A DNA stretch of 64,000 nt from Akkermansiaceae bacterium (lineage in GTDB: Bacteria > Verrucomicrobiota > Verrucomicrobiia > Verrucomicrobiales > Akkermansiaceae), in contig CAJJBQ010000001.1 in the NCBI GenBank assembly GCA_905182405.1, forward strand, positions 1,488,001-1,552,000. Direction: 5' to 3'. The notes under the pieces are model-generated. The model had not been told where the DNA came from. It made no database searches and worked only from the letters and a program-made list of their open reading frames with translations. Position 1 is the stretch's first letter. Each line of letters opens with the position of its first letter. This document shows positions 1-7,737 of this stretch, one piece after another. Both the position numbers and the translations under genes were made by a program.

Positions 1-242
1 CTTTCTGGGTTTTTGACAAAGTAGCCGTCGGTTTTTTGACAGAGCCATTCGATGATGCGCGGTTCATCAGTGAGTCTGATGATTTCCAAAAGGCGATCCA
101 GCGGGTTGCGTGAGCCGCTTCCGCTTTCGGATTGCTCTTGCGCCCATTTGTAAACGAGAGAGAGGGAGACTCCGAGTTCAGAGGCGACCTCTTTAGGGCT
201 GCTTTTTTTAAAGGCCTCTTTGAAAATCTCGTGTGATTCCAT
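1..242 (-). CDS. HTH-type protein, 3' end cut by window edge
   Basis: About 80 residues are visible from an ATG at 242; the frame runs off the left edge of the window, so the C-terminus is missing. The first 40 residues read as a compact helix-turn-helix (FKEAFKKSSPKEVASELGVS, then LVYKWAQ). A conserved-looking stretch RNPLDRLLEIIRLTDEP, then IIEWLCQKTDGYFVKNP, follows. This resembles small phage-CII-like regulatory proteins common in Verrucomicrobia and related phyla, but I cannot name a target or function. It lies 37 bp downstream of the LysM gene on the same strand and could be the last gene of that run. The gene is certain, its role is not. Confidence 0.7.
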   Translation of the reverse strand, partial: MESHEIFKEAFKKSSPKEVASELGVSLSLVYKWAQEQSESGSGSRNPLDRLLEIIRLTDEPRIIEWLCQKTDGYFVKNPE

Positions 243-279
243 AGACGACAGAGTAGTTAAAATTCTAACGAGGTGCAAG

Positions 280-1083
280 CTACTGCTGCGGGACGTATAT
301 CTGGGAACCCATCTTGATGACTTGAGCCGGACTGAGTGAAACCTGGTTCAAAGAGTTAATGGTAGGAACATCCGTACCGTAGAAGCGGGCGATGTCATCG
401 AGTCGTCGATTCTGGCTCACGGTGACAAGTTCAGGTCTGCTGGAGTGACCAGCGGCCGCAATTCGTGGGGGAGGCGTCGCTCTGGGACCTTCTGCGACTC
501 GTTGTCTGGCCTTTGGAGCAGTTTTGGTAGCGACGATACTCCGGTTATTACTTGGCACTTTAATTTCTCGACCAATTTGAAGCTTTCGTGGGTTCAACCC
601 GGGATTTGAGGCCATCAACTTGCTCAGTGAGGTTCCATGCCGGTTCGCGACTTCTCCCAAGGTGTCGCCTGATTTAATTACGTAGCGCGAAGTTGTTCCG
701 GAGTAGCTAGAAGTAGAGACCCAAGTCGATTTACTGGCTCCGGGAAGGCAAAGGGACTTTCCAATTTTGAGCCGGGTGGGATTGAGGCCTGGATTGGCCT
801 TTTGAAGTGCTGAGACTGAGAGTCCGCGAGATTTTGCGATTCCCCAGAGGGTGTCACCTTTCTTGATGCGATAACCGGATTCTCTTGAGGCTGAATTACT
901 GCGCTGAGTGGGCTTGCCAAAAGTAGTAAGTCTTTCACTGATTGAAGCGACTTTGGAGCTTAACGAGGAGACTTCCTGCTCCAAGCTGTTGATGCGTTGC
1001 TCTTGCGAGGCAGCAAGGAGAGGCTCCGAGAAAGCCAAAAAACTAAGGGGAAGAAGGGTGAAAGTCTTCATAGAATAAGGCAT
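280..1083 (-). CDS. Secreted triple-LysM peptidoglycan-binding protein
   Basis: 267 residues. Residues 1-25 form a signal peptide (hydrophobic core TLLPLSFLAF, then LLAA). Residues 29-55 are a heptad-rich coiled coil (INSLEQEVSSLSSKVASI). Three LysM domains follow at about 71-114 (YRIKKGDTLWGIAKS), 134-177 (YVIKSGDTLGEVANRHG) and 219-265, linked by Pro/Ser/Ala-rich segments. LysM domains bind the glycan backbone of peptidoglycan, so the protein probably sits in the periplasm or at the cell wall. The third LysM is the most divergent (VTVSQNRRLDDIARFYG). There is no catalytic domain. An alternative start at Met5 (1071) gives an equally good signal peptide; neither start has a clear ribosome binding site. 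Confidence 0.85.
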   Translation of the reverse strand: MPYSMKTFTLLPLSFLAFSEPLLAASQEQRINSLEQEVSSLSSKVASISERLTTFGKPTQRSNSASRESGYRIKKGDTLWGIAKSRGLSVSALQKANPGLNPTRLKIGKSLCLPGASKSTWVSTSSYSGTTSRYVIKSGDTLGEVANRHGTSLSKLMASNPGLNPRKLQIGREIKVPSNNRSIVATKTAPKARQRVAEGPRATPPPRIAAAGHSSRPELVTVSQNRRLDDIARFYGTDVPTINSLNQVSLSPAQVIKMGSQIYVPQQ

Positions 1084-1138
1084 ATTTACCCAACTATTCT
1101 AAATAGTTCAATAAAATTAATTAAAGTTTTAAAAACTT

Positions 1139-2113
1139 CTAAAAACTCCCTGATTCTATCGCAATCTGACGCACTTCATCAACCGATTTGACCTGTGAGA
1201 GCTTTTGGCGTAGTGGCTTGGCTCCTGGAAACCCTTTGCAATAGGTCATTAGGCGAGATCTCATCGCCATCAGAGTGTGGCGCTCGTCGCCATAGCGATC
1301 AGATCCGACGGCCAGTTCACAGTGCCGAATGACAAAGGACCAGCGTTCATTCACGCTTGGAGGAGGCAAAAGCTCCCCGGTTTTTAAAAAATGTTTAGCT
1401 TCTTTGAAAAGCCAGGGGTTTTGCATCGCGGCCCGCCCAATCATGACCCCGGAAACTGCGGTTGTTTCCTTCCGCTTTTTGATCATCTCGGCGGAATTGA
1501 TATCACCGTTTCCAATCACGGGAATGTTGACGCTTTGAGCGCATTCGTCGATCACCTCCCAATCGGCCTCGCCGCGATAGGATTGTGCCCGGGTTCTGCC
1601 GTGAACAGAGATTGTTTGAATGCCCGAGTTCTCCAGCAGGCGGCACACTTCCGGTCCGTTGATGGACTGGGTGTCCCAGCCAATGCGGATTTTTCCAGTG
1701 ACGGGAACTTCGTGTCCTACGGCTGCGACAATTTTTTCGGCAGTATCGACGAGAAGGGGGCAATTTCGGAGAAGGGAAGAGCCTCCATTCTTTGAGACCA
1801 CCTTGTTGACGGGGCAACCAAAGTTGAGGTCAATGAAGTCGGGGCGTTTCCAATCGATAATTTTTTTTGCGGCCTCACCCATGCGGGCTCCATCGGCGCC
1901 AAATAGCTGGATCCCAAGCGGGCGTTGCTCATCGGTGAAGGTGGTGTAGCGGCGGGTTCGATGGTCTGCTTGTAGGATTCCCTCGGCTGAAACGAACTCT
2001 GTCACCATGACGTCAGCCCCCAGCTCCTTGCAAAGAGTGCGGAAGGTAACATCGGTCACCCCTGCCATTGGAGCGAGATAGATGGGGAACTGATCTTGGA
2101 ACCAAGGGAGCAT
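1139..2113 (-). CDS. dusB: tRNA-dihydrouridine synthase (DusB-like)
   Basis: 324 residues, the usual length of the DUS family. It reduces uridine to dihydrouridine in tRNA D-loops using FMN and NADPH. The FMN-binding TIM barrel opens with YLAPMAGVTDVTFR. The catalytic cysteine is Cys100 in LNFGCPVNKVV. Other family motifs are GKIRIGWD, HGRTRAQSYRG, IGNGDI and MIGRAAMQNPW. These fit DusB better than DusA or DusC, though subfamily assignment by eye is approximate. The start ATG (2113-2111) overlaps the stop of the upstream gene as TAATG, so the two are probably translationally coupled. Confidence 0.93.
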   Translation of the reverse strand: MLPWFQDQFPIYLAPMAGVTDVTFRTLCKELGADVMVTEFVSAEGILQADHRTRRYTTFTDEQRPLGIQLFGADGARMGEAAKKIIDWKRPDFIDLNFGCPVNKVVSKNGGSSLLRNCPLLVDTAEKIVAAVGHEVPVTGKIRIGWDTQSINGPEVCRLLENSGIQTISVHGRTRAQSYRGEADWEVIDECAQSVNIPVIGNGDINSAEMIKKRKETTAVSGVMIGRAAMQNPWLFKEAKHFLKTGELLPPPSVNERWSFVIRHCELAVGSDRYGDERHTLMAMRSRLMTYCKGFPGAKPLRQKLSQVKSVDEVRQIAIESGSF

Positions 2114-2691
2114 TATTCCTTTTTTTCGTCTGACTCGTTTTCTTCTGTTGAGAAATCTGAATTGATCTCCTCCTCTTCAATGACAGGTTGCGGGTCGAGG
2201 AGTTCTCTGATTTCGTCTTGCACCTTTTCGACATCGGTGAGTGCGATTTGTGGATCCTTGATGATGAAAACGTCTCCTGTCTTACGATGTTCGTAGACTC
2301 GGAGCAGCCCGGAGGGGAGTTTTTGGGTGTCGGTTTCACGGAGCAGTTTTTGGCGCTCCAGCATTACCGCGAGAATGTAGCGTGCATTTTCGGTGTGTTC
2401 TTCTTCTTCTTCTACGAGACGGCGAAGAAGGGTTTCGGGGTCGTCTTTCACGACACCCTCTGACTTTTCATTAGCGACCGGGAGTTTGAAAACGGTTTTC
2501 CAGTGAGAGAAGGGGACTTCTCCCTCCTTATCGAGTTCCTTCCAGGCTTCTTCGGAGAAATCTTTTCGGAGATATCCCGAGGCATCTGCATCTGGGAAAA
2601 TGGCGGCATGAATCGCTTGTCCATCTTCGAATGATTGCTCCGTTCCGGCGCAGACACGAGCGCGGGACTTGATGCTCCAAGGTTCTTTCAT
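2113..2691 (-). CDS. Conserved hypothetical acidic protein
   Basis: 192 residues with no domain I can name. The N-terminus has a paired-cysteine-poor motif (WSIKSRARVCAGTEQSFEDG) that I associate with a small conserved family in Verrucomicrobia and Planctomycetes. The middle is a run of glutamates (LVEEEEEHTENARY) and the last 25 residues are strongly acidic. No signal peptide or membrane segment is seen, so it is likely cytoplasmic. It lies 29 bp after the LptG-like permease and is fused by a TAATG overlap to dusB, so the three are probably co-transcribed. Function unknown. Confidence 0.75.
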   Translation of the reverse strand: MKEPWSIKSRARVCAGTEQSFEDGQAIHAAIFPDADASGYLRKDFSEEAWKELDKEGEVPFSHWKTVFKLPVANEKSEGVVKDDPETLLRRLVEEEEEHTENARYILAVMLERQKLLRETDTQKLPSGLLRVYEHRKTGDVFIIKDPQIALTDVEKVQDEIRELLDPQPVIEEEEINSDFSTEENESDEKKE

Positions 2692-2720
2692 ATTGCGACA
2701 TTTCCTTCGGACATCGTTGC

Positions 2721-4094
2721 TCAGAATGGAAGGAGTTTCTTAAGGGTTTGATAAATTGGCCGGCCCACCAATCGGCTTTGAATGAGGACAAGGGCGAGGC
2801 AAGTGGCAAGGATATTGGTCCCCCAAGCGGCCCAGATCGGAGGAAGATAGCCTGACTCGCCAAGCGCTAGGAAGACCGTGGTGGTGAACATCATCCCGGC
2901 ACAAAGGAAAACGGCGAGAGCGATACCACCTGCGGCTCCCCGCCTAGTAAAGACAATCCCGAGAGGCGCGGCAAGGAGAACCAGGGCTAGGCAGATTCCG
3001 GGCTGGGCCCACCGATAGTGCCACTGGGTGAGGAAGCGCCGTTTGTTGGCCCAGGATTCGTCTCGATTGGCCTGAAGCCAGCTGTAGAGGTCGGGCACTC
3101 CCAGATTTACGGCATCTAGTCCTGGGCGGATAATCTGCCAAGGTGGTTCAGTCCATTTTTGGAAAGAGACGGATCCTTCGGGAATTTCGTATTCGGGCAT
3201 CAGAGGGCCGTTTTCAAAGAGACGACGATCAAGATGTTGAATTTCGACACCTTCGAATACCCAGTAGGTTCGATCTCGGTTCCAGCTCGCGCTCTTGGCT
3301 TGGAGACGCATTTTAGGATGACCTTCTTTGGTGAAGGTCCGGATCACGACATTTTGAAGGGGTTCGCCCTTGTTGAAGTCGTAGGGGAAGCTTCCGATGA
3401 ACCACTGACGCCTCTCTTTTTCATTGTGGTAAACGACGTTGCGCGCCTGGCTGGACGATCCTTCCTGCGCTTGTTCGATGATTGCGTCCTTGTAGCCTTC
3501 GGCCCACGGAGCCCACTGATAATTGAAGCCGAGGCAGATTAGGCTAGCGATGACTCCGACACATGCGAGGGGGAGAATTAAACGAATAACACCCCGACCG
3601 GTTTGAATCATGGAAACGATTTCCTGGCTACGGGACAATTTTCCAAGGCAGTAAAGGAGGGCAAGTAGGAGGGAAAAGGGGGCGAGGAGGACGAAGGCGA
3701 TTGGAAATAGAATGGCATAATAGCGAGCCATCAGTGCTGATCCATTATCGGCATCCTTGAAGTCTCCCACATGGTTGGTGAGATCCAGAAGGGTGTAGAT
3801 AGCATAGAGAGCCAGGAAGCAGAGGAGAAAGGATGCCAAAAACTCTCGAATGAGATAGCGATCCAAGGAGCGGACGAAACCATAATAGAGCCCGCCGACT
3901 GCCGGAAGGAAGCAGATGAGGCAGAGAACGACAGGGCGCAGCGAATGAGCCATCGTATTGGAATCAGGAAAACCAGCCAAGTGGTCATTGACCGCTTCCT
4001 GTTCCATTGGCCCCAAAACAGCCGCCAAAGCCGCGCCGATCATCGTCAGGACGATCATCGGTAGGAAGCGTTTAAGAAGGGATTGGGAATCCAA
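2721..4094 (-). CDS. lptG: LptF/LptG (YjgP/YjgQ) family permease
   Basis: 457 residues. LptF and LptG are the inner-membrane permeases of the LptBFGC transporter that extracts lipopolysaccharide for delivery to the outer membrane. The canonical start LDRYLIREFLASFLLCF lies at about residue 77. It is followed by two helices, a periplasmic jellyroll region (about 215-345) and three C-terminal helices (CLALVLLAAPLGIVFTRRG). The roughly 75 residues before this carry two extra hydrophobic segments that E. coli LptF and LptG lack, so this is a longer variant. LptG rather than LptF is a guess. It heads the minus-strand run that includes dusB and the LysM gene. Confidence 0.85.
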   Translation of the reverse strand: MDSQSLLKRFLPMIVLTMIGAALAAVLGPMEQEAVNDHLAGFPDSNTMAHSLRPVVLCLICFLPAVGGLYYGFVRSLDRYLIREFLASFLLCFLALYAIYTLLDLTNHVGDFKDADNGSALMARYYAILFPIAFVLLAPFSLLLALLYCLGKLSRSQEIVSMIQTGRGVIRLILPLACVGVIASLICLGFNYQWAPWAEGYKDAIIEQAQEGSSSQARNVVYHNEKERRQWFIGSFPYDFNKGEPLQNVVIRTFTKEGHPKMRLQAKSASWNRDRTYWVFEGVEIQHLDRRLFENGPLMPEYEIPEGSVSFQKWTEPPWQIIRPGLDAVNLGVPDLYSWLQANRDESWANKRRFLTQWHYRWAQPGICLALVLLAAPLGIVFTRRGAAGGIALAVFLCAGMMFTTTVFLALGESGYLPPIWAAWGTNILATCLALVLIQSRLVGRPIYQTLKKLLPF

Positions 4095-4160
4095 GGTGGC
4101 GGAAGCTAAACGATCCCTACGCTGAAGCCAAGGAGTTCGATGAGAGAATGCTGAGGAGTT

Positions 4161-4607
4161 ATGCTAAAGGGAGTTTTTAACAATCCCGTAGTTTCTCTCA
4201 CAATGGTCACCTTTAAGCCATCGAATCTCCAGTTCGCCGCCGCCGCGGTGTTCCCGTGTGTCGGGGTTTTTCTTGCGCTACAAAAGCGCGAGATGACCAC
4301 ATTGGTAACCTCCGATGAACTCCCTCGACGTCTTGCTGATCGAGAGGCCTCTCTCGCTAAAGCGGGCGATCTGGCTGAGATCGCAGCGAATTATCCTTCG
4401 GATGAGGGAGCTGCAGATTGCGTTTCGGCCCTGAATTCCGCTCCAAACCGAGTGGTGGGACAGGATATGCCTGATGCCCAGAAGCTCGCTTTACCGGACG
4501 AGAGCGTCTCCTTTTTACAATCTGGAAAAAAGGCGGCCATTTCCAGTCTGCGGTCGCGCCTTTTGTTAGAAGCAGCTGAGCTCGCCCTCCATTCAGAAAC
4601 ACGGTAG
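4161..4607 (+). CDS. Hypothetical protein, possible 5' part of a broken gene
   Basis: 148 residues from 4161; an ATG at 4203 gives a shorter form beginning MVTFKPSNLQF. The first 40 residues include one hydrophobic segment (FAAAAVFPCVGVFLAL) that could be a signal anchor. The rest is helical and Ala/Glu-rich with no recognised domain. The next open stretch (4630-5007) is in a different frame and is open back to 4570, so the two overlap. Together they resemble the poorly conserved secreted helical-repeat proteins seen in Verrucomicrobia. They may be one frameshifted gene or two decayed pieces. Confidence 0.4.
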   Translation: MLKGVFNNPVVSLTMVTFKPSNLQFAAAAVFPCVGVFLALQKREMTTLVTSDELPRRLADREASLAKAGDLAEIAANYPSDEGAADCVSALNSAPNRVVGQDMPDAQKLALPDESVSFLQSGKKAAISSLRSRLLLEAAELALHSETR

Positions 4608-4629
4608 TCGGATCTTTCATCGATGGCCC

Positions 4630-5007
4630 TTGGTTTCAAACGGGCCGGCGATAATGAGTGGCGCGCGATCTTGCGAAGACGGTGGATCTCTTTGCGAGGT
4701 GTATGCTCAGATCAAAGACGCCAATTCGGCATTTCAAGTGGCCGCCTCGATTGAAAACTCCGGACTGCGAGACTCGACCCATCAGAAAATGGCACTGCGC
4801 TTCGGTCGTTCCAATGAAACGGAGTTGGCTGAGCAAAGCGCTCATTTGATCAAGAGGGATTTGACCGGCGAGCGGGCCTTGGATTCGGTGACAACCACTC
4901 TCGCTAGTGGCGTTTCCCCAGCTGACGCGATGGACGTTTTGGAGGATCTGGAAAGCCGACGACAGCAAGTCCGCTTCCTTGTGGCGGTGGCCGGACGAAA
5001 ATGCTGA
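4630..5007 (+). CDS. Hypothetical protein, possible 3' part of a broken gene
   Basis: 125 residues from a TTG at 4630 (next ATG at 4654). The sequence is alpha-helical and repeat-like (FQVAASIENSGLRDSTHQKM, then VSPADAMDVLEDLESRRQQ). It recalls the DP..A..W repeat proteins of Verrucomicrobia, but the consensus is weak. Its frame is shifted by one from the preceding 4161-4607 gene and is open from 4570, so the two could once have been one protein. It ends 36 bp before the symporter gene. I would not assign a function. Confidence 0.35.
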   Translation: MVSNGPAIMSGARSCEDGGSLCEVYAQIKDANSAFQVAASIENSGLRDSTHQKMALRFGRSNETELAEQSAHLIKRDLTGERALDSVTTTLASGVSPADAMDVLEDLESRRQQVRFLVAVAGRKC

Positions 5008-5043
5008 CTTTTCATCGTTACGCCGGAGAGCTAGCTTCTGTTC

Positions 5044-6360
5044 ATGAAACTAGCGCCACATTGGCAGATTCTCATTTCGCTCGCGCTCGCTGTCATCGTG
5101 GGTTGGTCTATCAAGATGATGGGGCCTCTTGATGGAGGCTTTTTCTCGTGGGTCATCGAGATCTGCTCCTTGGTGGGGAAGCTCTTCATGAATCTTCTCA
5201 AGATGATTATCGTGCCCCTGGTGGTGTCTTCGGTTATCGCCGGAATTGCGAGCTTGCATGGGGTGAAGGGCTTTGGTCGTCTTCTGGGCAAGACCGCAGG
5301 ATTCTATGCACTCAGTAGTCTTTTCGCGATCATTCTGGGACTTGCGCTCGTTAATTTCGTTCAGCCGGGACTCGTCGATGGTCAGCCGAATGGGACCATC
5401 AGGGACGCCTTCAGTTCTTACGAGGCCAGCGATTCCGAACTGAAAAAAGTAGATGGAGCGAAAGCTGCTGGTGAGGAGCAAAGTGGTTCCTATGCGCAGT
5501 TGAGCGGCTTCTTTATACGTATGGTGCCCCCTAATATCTTCTCGGCAGCCACGAATAATGGCCAGATGCTCGGGCTCATCTTTTTTAGTCTCTGCTTCGC
5601 GCTGGCGATGACTCGCTTGGAGAAGCAAAAGATGACGACCTTGAAAGATGTCTTCGTCTCTTTCAATGACGTGATGATTGTCCTAACGAACTTCATCATG
5701 AAGCTCGCTCCGATTGGGGTTTTTGGGCTTCTGGTTCCCGTCGTGGCTCAGACTGGGGGCGAGATCTTTTTTAATCTTGGGAAGTATTTCGTTACCGTGC
5801 TTCTCGCTCTTGGCATTCACATGTTCGTCGTGATGCCACTTTTGATTCATGTTCTCGCAGGGGTGAATCCACTCGCTCATTTTCGGGCGATGCGCACGGC
5901 ATTGATGACGGCATTTTCGACGGCTTCCTCCTCCGCAACACTTCCCGTGACAATGCGCTGCATTCAGGAAAATGCAGGAGTTTCAAAAGGGACCGCCAGT
6001 TTTACGCTTCCACTCGGGGCTACCGTGAATATGGACGGAACGGCACTTTACGAATGTGTGGCGGTGATCTTTGTGGCCCAAGTTATGGGAATTGAGATGA
6101 CCTTTGCCGCGCAATTCATGGTGGTGGCGGCGGCTTTGCTGACGAGCGTCGGGGTGGCGGGAATTCCTTCGGCCTCGCTGGTGGCGATCTTTGTTATTCT
6201 GAAAAACTCAGGGATTCCCGGAGCAGAGACAGCGGTGGTCGCTCTTCTCTCGGTGGATCGACTTCTTGATATGTCCCGCACGGCTGTGAATGTCTGGGGC
6301 GATAGCTGCGCAGCGGTCGTGGTCGCGAAAAGCGAAGGGGAAGATGTCCTCAGCAATTAA
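5044..6360 (+). CDS. Dicarboxylate/amino acid:cation symporter (DAACS family)
   Basis: 438 residues. This family (GltP, GltT, DctA) imports glutamate, aspartate or C4-dicarboxylates together with sodium or protons. The serine-rich re-entrant loop is present (TASSSATLPVTMRC, about residue 297). The NMDGTALYE motif of TM7 and the second hairpin (SVGVAGIPSASLVAIF) follow. The substrate-binding TM8 motif is DRLLDMSRTAVNVWGDSC. About eight hydrophobic helices are visible. Residues 120-160 form a longer hydrophilic loop (EASDSELKKVDGAKAAGEEQ) than in the E. coli proteins. The substrate cannot be fixed by eye. Its stop overlaps the stop of the acyltransferase remnant on the other strand. Confidence 0.93.
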   Translation: MKLAPHWQILISLALAVIVGWSIKMMGPLDGGFFSWVIEICSLVGKLFMNLLKMIIVPLVVSSVIAGIASLHGVKGFGRLLGKTAGFYALSSLFAIILGLALVNFVQPGLVDGQPNGTIRDAFSSYEASDSELKKVDGAKAAGEEQSGSYAQLSGFFIRMVPPNIFSAATNNGQMLGLIFFSLCFALAMTRLEKQKMTTLKDVFVSFNDVMIVLTNFIMKLAPIGVFGLLVPVVAQTGGEIFFNLGKYFVTVLLALGIHMFVVMPLLIHVLAGVNPLAHFRAMRTALMTAFSTASSSATLPVTMRCIQENAGVSKGTASFTLPLGATVNMDGTALYECVAVIFVAQVMGIEMTFAAQFMVVAAALLTSVGVAGIPSASLVAIFVILKNSGIPGAETAVVALLSVDRLLDMSRTAVNVWGDSCAAVVVAKSEGEDVLSN

Positions 6361-6779
6361 GGGGTTCGCCTTTTCCTTTGTTCGATGGGGTAGTCGAAAT
6401 AAGGAACGAAATAGAGCGATCTTTGGGAGTTGAGATGAGAATTATCGGAGTAAAAGGGGATACCTTGCTGCACTCCATTACTGATGGGGGCTTTCGGGAT
6501 ATCAGACATGCAATTCTGGAAACTTCTCTTAATCCTGCGGGAGATGAAATTGCTCAGCTTGAATTTTCCGGAATCAATATCCTTCAAGATGATTTTGGTG
6601 ATCAAGAAGCCAGAGAGGACAAAGAAGATGTCTACTCCAAGATACCCCAAAGGAAGCCAACTTTCGTTGAGGTGAAAAATGAATACTGCCACAAAGGCGA
6701 TCGCTCGAAGCTTATTAATCTTAGGGCAGAAGTCGCTGCGGTCAGAATTGCTGGAAGAGGAAGCAATAAAGGATGACAT
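6357..6779 (-). pseudogene. Internally deleted acyltransferase-3 / SGNH (OafA-like) remnant
   Basis: 140 residues against more than 600 in intact OafA-type proteins. Residues 22-88 match the start of the acyltransferase-3 membrane domain: KLRAIAFVAVFIFH, then LGYLGVDIFFVLSGFLITKI and FISRRIKR. These enzymes O-acetylate surface polysaccharides. Directly after FISRRIKRSF the family pattern stops. The tail instead has GIPFYSDNSHLNSQ, which looks like the terminal Asp-x-x-His block of the periplasmic SGNH domain. The piece between, most of the membrane domain and nearly all the esterase fold, is missing, as expected of an in-frame internal deletion near 6515-6525. The product cannot be an active acyltransferase. 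Confidence 0.7.
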
Positions 6780-6838
6780 CTTAGTAGATTAGGACGCTGA
6801 CATTGGAGGTCTGGCTGTCGAGGAATCTATCGGGATGT

Positions 6839-6879
6839 CAAAAAACAAAACCCGGAGGTCATGAAGACGTCACGGGTTT
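6839..6879 (-). terminator. Rho-independent terminator after tRNA-Phe
   Basis: On the minus strand a stem AAACCCG/CGGGTTT (6879-6873 with 6854-6848) closes an 18-base loop. It is followed by a T-rich run (TTTGTTTTTT). It starts 10 bp after the CCA end of the tRNA. The loop has a further short GTC/GAC pairing. Confidence 0.75.
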
Positions 6880-6888
6880 AGAAAAAAG

Positions 6889-6964
6889 TGGTGGCTCATC
6901 TCGGATTCGAACCAAGGACACGCGGATTTTCAATCCGCTGCTCTACCAACTGAGCTAATGAGCC
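6889..6964 (-). tRNA. tRNA-Phe (GAA)
   Basis: A complete 76-base cloverleaf reads on the minus strand. The acceptor stem is GGCTCAT/ATGAGCC, the D arm GCTC..GAGC and the anticodon stem GCGGA/TCCGC around the loop TTGAAAA. The T arm is CTTGG/CCGAG with loop TTCGAAT. The anticodon is GAA, giving phenylalanine. The CCA end is encoded in the DNA (6891-6889). It is a single gene, flanked by its own terminator and a good promoter. Confidence 0.97.
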
Positions 6965-6985
6965 ATACAGTTTCGCTGCGAGCGG

Positions 6986-7014
6986 GTGATAAAGTCGGGA
7001 GCCAGAATTGGCAA
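6986..7014 (-). promoter_or_regulatory. Sigma-70-type promoter of tRNA-Phe
   Basis: On the minus strand TTGCCA (7014-7009) and TATCAC (6991-6986) are separated by 17 bases. The mature tRNA begins about 21 bases after the -10 box, which fits a short 5' leader. Assigned by position and consensus only. Confidence 0.55.
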
Positions 7015-7064
7015 TAGAAAAACGGCTTTTAACGGCTAAGACGTGAAATCTTCCATGATCTATC

Positions 7065-7173
7065 GCTATTTCGATAGCTTAAGCGAGGGTGCAGGCGACT
7101 GGAAACGTCGCCGGTGGAATTACTCGTCGAGACCTTATAGAATTGGGCTCAATGATTTGAGTCTCCTGAGCCT
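7065..7173. other. Gene-poor hairpin-rich stretch, possible structured RNA
   Basis: The 305 bases between tRNA-Phe and the next gene (6965-7269) hold no convincing protein gene. Three perfect hairpins lie in a row: GCTAT-TTCG-ATAGC (7065-7078, a UUCG tetraloop on the plus strand), GGCGAC/GTCGCC around a 7-base loop (7094-7112), and GGCTCA/TGAGCC around a 15-base loop (7146-7172). A 47-codon frame (ATG at 7055, TAG at 7196) spans all three but looks like no known protein. The spacing suggests a folded transcript or a regulatory leader. The strand is not settled, and no known RNA family was recognised. Confidence 0.3.
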
Positions 7174-7269
7174 AGATTATCGATTTTTCAAACGGTAGAA
7201 ACGGATCCACCTCTATCTCGAAAGTGCGAAGGCCGTTTTAAGTATAATTTTTGCGAAGTTCGCCGAGGT

Positions 7270-7614
7270 TCATGGCCGGGGATCGTCTGATTCGTCTTCG
7301 ATTTCCAAAGTAACGTAGTCATCCCCCTCGGCCTTCAAGCGGACGTGATTCACCCAGAGAAGCGCCGTGAGCCCGAGAAAGGCGAGGGAGCACTCCATGA
7401 AGATCGGGGTGAACATGACGCCGAGAATCTTGGCGAAAATTTCGCCAGTCAATCCGGGTTGGTTAGCCAGAAGGGAAAAGAGAACCAGGACCAAGGCTAC
7501 GCCGATGATCGGGATCATGCCCTTTAAGATCGTCTTAGTTTTCTTGCTCACTAAGAGAGTGTTCCAAAATATTGGGAAATTGCAATGGCGGGGAATAGTT
7601 TTACTCGGGATCAT
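7270..7614 (-). CDS. Small two-helix membrane protein
   Basis: Up to 114 residues. There are two hydrophobic segments: MIPIIGVALVLVLFSLLA (about 33-50) and FMECSLAFLGLTALLWV (about 72-88). A charged, acidic tail follows (LKAEGDDYVTLEIEDESDDP). The first 20 residues do not look like a natural N-terminus, so a later start such as the GTG/Met region before SKKTKTILKGM is more likely. No family recognised. It is transcribed away from cysS. Confidence 0.55.
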   Translation of the reverse strand: MIPSKTIPRHCNFPIFWNTLLVSKKTKTILKGMIPIIGVALVLVLFSLLANQPGLTGEIFAKILGVMFTPIFMECSLAFLGLTALLWVNHVRLKAEGDDYVTLEIEDESDDPRP

Positions 7615-7737
7615 TGGATGATCGACCTCTTTTTGAATCCCTTCTGCGCCGGGGAGCGCAATCGCTTATTGGAAGGTCTGGTGCGTTGGTAAATGCAAGC
7701 CTTGCCCGAAGGCGGGGAGAAGGGTAAAGCTCGCTGC

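Noticed and set aside
7055..7198. 47-codon frame as a small gene
   Set aside because: Spans the three hairpins, has no ribosome binding site or recognisable similarity; reported only as part of the structured stretch.
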